Source of the DNA: an uncultured Collinsella sp. | Lineage (GTDB): Bacteria; Actinomycetota; Coriobacteriia; Coriobacteriales; Coriobacteriaceae | Length of the DNA stretch: 6,254 nt | Assembly (NCBI GenBank): GCA_902478765.1 | Contig: CABSMN010000076.1 | Coordinates: forward strand, 1 to 6,254 | Direction: 5' to 3' | Shown: positions 5,467 through 6,254 of the stretch, piece by piece | How the letters are laid out: each line of letters begins with the position of its first letter | How positions within the stretch are numbered: position 1 is the stretch's first letter | The notes under the pieces: model-generated | Databases searched by the model: none | The model's input: the letters and a program-made list of their open reading frames with translations, nothing else | What the model was told of the DNA's origin: nothing | Made by a program: the position numbers and the translations under genes

Positions 5467-6254
5467 CTAGTTCTTGAGCGAGTTCAGCGGCGCCGGGAAG
5501 CGTCCACCGCGATGGGCAAGCACGGTGCCGGCGTTGGGGTTCACCGGCATGATGGGCGCACGGCCGAACAGGCCGCCGTACTCGACGCAGTCACCCACGC
5601 CCTTGCCGATGGCGGGAATCACGCGGACGGCCGTGGTCTTGTTGTTGATGACGCCGATGGCCATCTCGTCGGCGATGATGCCGGCGATGGTCTCGACCGG
5701 GGTGTCGCCGGGGATGGCGATCATGTCCAGGCCAACGGAGCACACGCAGGTCATGGCCTCGAGCTTCTCGAGCGAAAGCGCGCCGGCCTCGACGGCGGCG
5801 ATCATGCCGGCGTCCTCGGACACGGGGATGAAAGCGCCCGAGAGACCGCCCACGCTGGAGCTGGCCATGACGCCGCCCTTCTTGACGGCATCGTTGAGCA
5901 TGGCGAGCGCGCAGGTCGTGCCCGGGCCACCGCAGGTGCCCACGCCGATGATCTCGAGGATGCGGGCAACGGAGTCGCCGATGGCAGGCGTGGGAGCCAG
6001 CGACAGGTCGACAATGCCCTTCTCGACACCCAGACGATGGGCGGCCTCGCGGCTCATGAGCTCGCCGGCACGGGTGATCTTAAAGGCGGTCTGCTTAATC
6101 TTCTCGGCGACTTCCATCATCGATGCGGAATCGGGCAGCGTCTCCAGGGCTGCGGCCATAACGCCGGGGCCCGAGACGCCTACGTTGATGACGGCGTCGG
6201 CCTCGCCACCGCCGTGGACGGCGCCCGCCATAAACGGGGAGTCCTCGACCTGTC
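5467..6254 (-). CDS. DUF711 / UPF0210 (PFL family) protein, C-terminal part (5' end outside window)
   Basis: The visible 262 residues are the C-terminal part of a protein usually around 450 residues long. The frame stays open to the window edge, so ATG 6231 is only an internal methionine (the residues before it read QVEDSPF). Hallmarks of the family are [17 protein letters not shown] at the upstream edge, NVGVSGPGV, the central [19 protein letters not shown] segment followed by [16 protein letters not shown], and the C-terminal [10 protein letters not shown] and [14 protein letters not shown]. The family is structurally related to the pyruvate formate-lyase fold, but its biochemical role is not established. 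I see no glycyl-radical signature here. From memory, relatives in Gram-positive bacteria often sit next to a small ACT-domain protein, which here would lie outside the window. Codons are strongly C- or G-ending, as in well-expressed genes of this genome. No intrinsic terminator with a T-run follows; the first structure downstream is the 134-bp palindromic element. Confidence 0.9.
   Translation of the reverse strand, partial: QVEDSPFMAGAVHGGGEADAVINVGVSGPGVMAAALETLPDSASMMEVAEKIKQTAFKITRAGELMSREAAHRLGVEKGIVDLSLAPTPAIGDSVARILEIIGVGTCGGPGTTCALAMLNDAVKKGGVMASSSVGGLSGAFIPVSEDAGMIAAVEAGALSLEKLEAMTCVCSVGLDMIAIPGDTPVETIAGIIADEMAIGVINNKTTAVRVIPAIGKGVGDCVEYGGLFGRAPIMPVNPNAGTVLAHRGGRFPAPLNSLKN

Overview
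The window reads as the chromosome of a high-GC anaerobic actinobacterium of the class Coriobacteriia. Collinsella is the best guess, from codon use, the protein sequences and the presence of a very large STAND/BTAD regulator. This is recognition from memory, not a search result. No rRNA, tRNA, CRISPR array or transposase gene was found.

Layout: (1) 1-287, plus strand, is the C-terminal third of glucosamine-6-phosphate deaminase (nagB), closed by a strong intrinsic terminator at 320-347. (2) 348-735 is a 388-bp AT-richer intergenic region holding several small repeats and the leader of the next gene. (3) 736-3735, plus strand, encodes a 999-residue transcriptional regulator with an N-terminal STAND-type ATPase and a C-terminal winged helix plus BTAD domain. 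(4) 3739-3767 is a perfect 12-bp hairpin that terminates the convergent minus-strand gene; its T-tract lies over the regulator's stop codon. (5) 3805-4104, minus, encodes a YhbY-type CRM-domain RNA-binding protein with an altered GxxG loop. (6) 4263-5150, minus, encodes a class I SAM-dependent methyltransferase that most likely starts at a GTG behind a perfect AGGAGG. (7) 5316-5449 is a 134-bp palindromic element with perfect 32-bp terminal inverted repeats and a nested central hairpin. (8) 5467 to the window edge, minus, is the C-terminal part of a DUF711/UPF0210 (PFL family) protein.

The genes do not form an obvious pathway. nagB (amino-sugar catabolism) ends its own transcript, and the regulator has a long leader of its own. 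The minus-strand genes run in the order DUF711, palindromic element, methyltransferase, yhbY, and no clear intrinsic terminator separates the methyltransferase from yhbY, so some co-transcription is possible.

The observation most worth following is the palindromic element, which looks like a miniature inverted-repeat element or a large structured RNA or DNA site. Next are the regulator's domain order, which reverses that of AfsR/SARP proteins, and the substituted GxxG loop in the YhbY protein.
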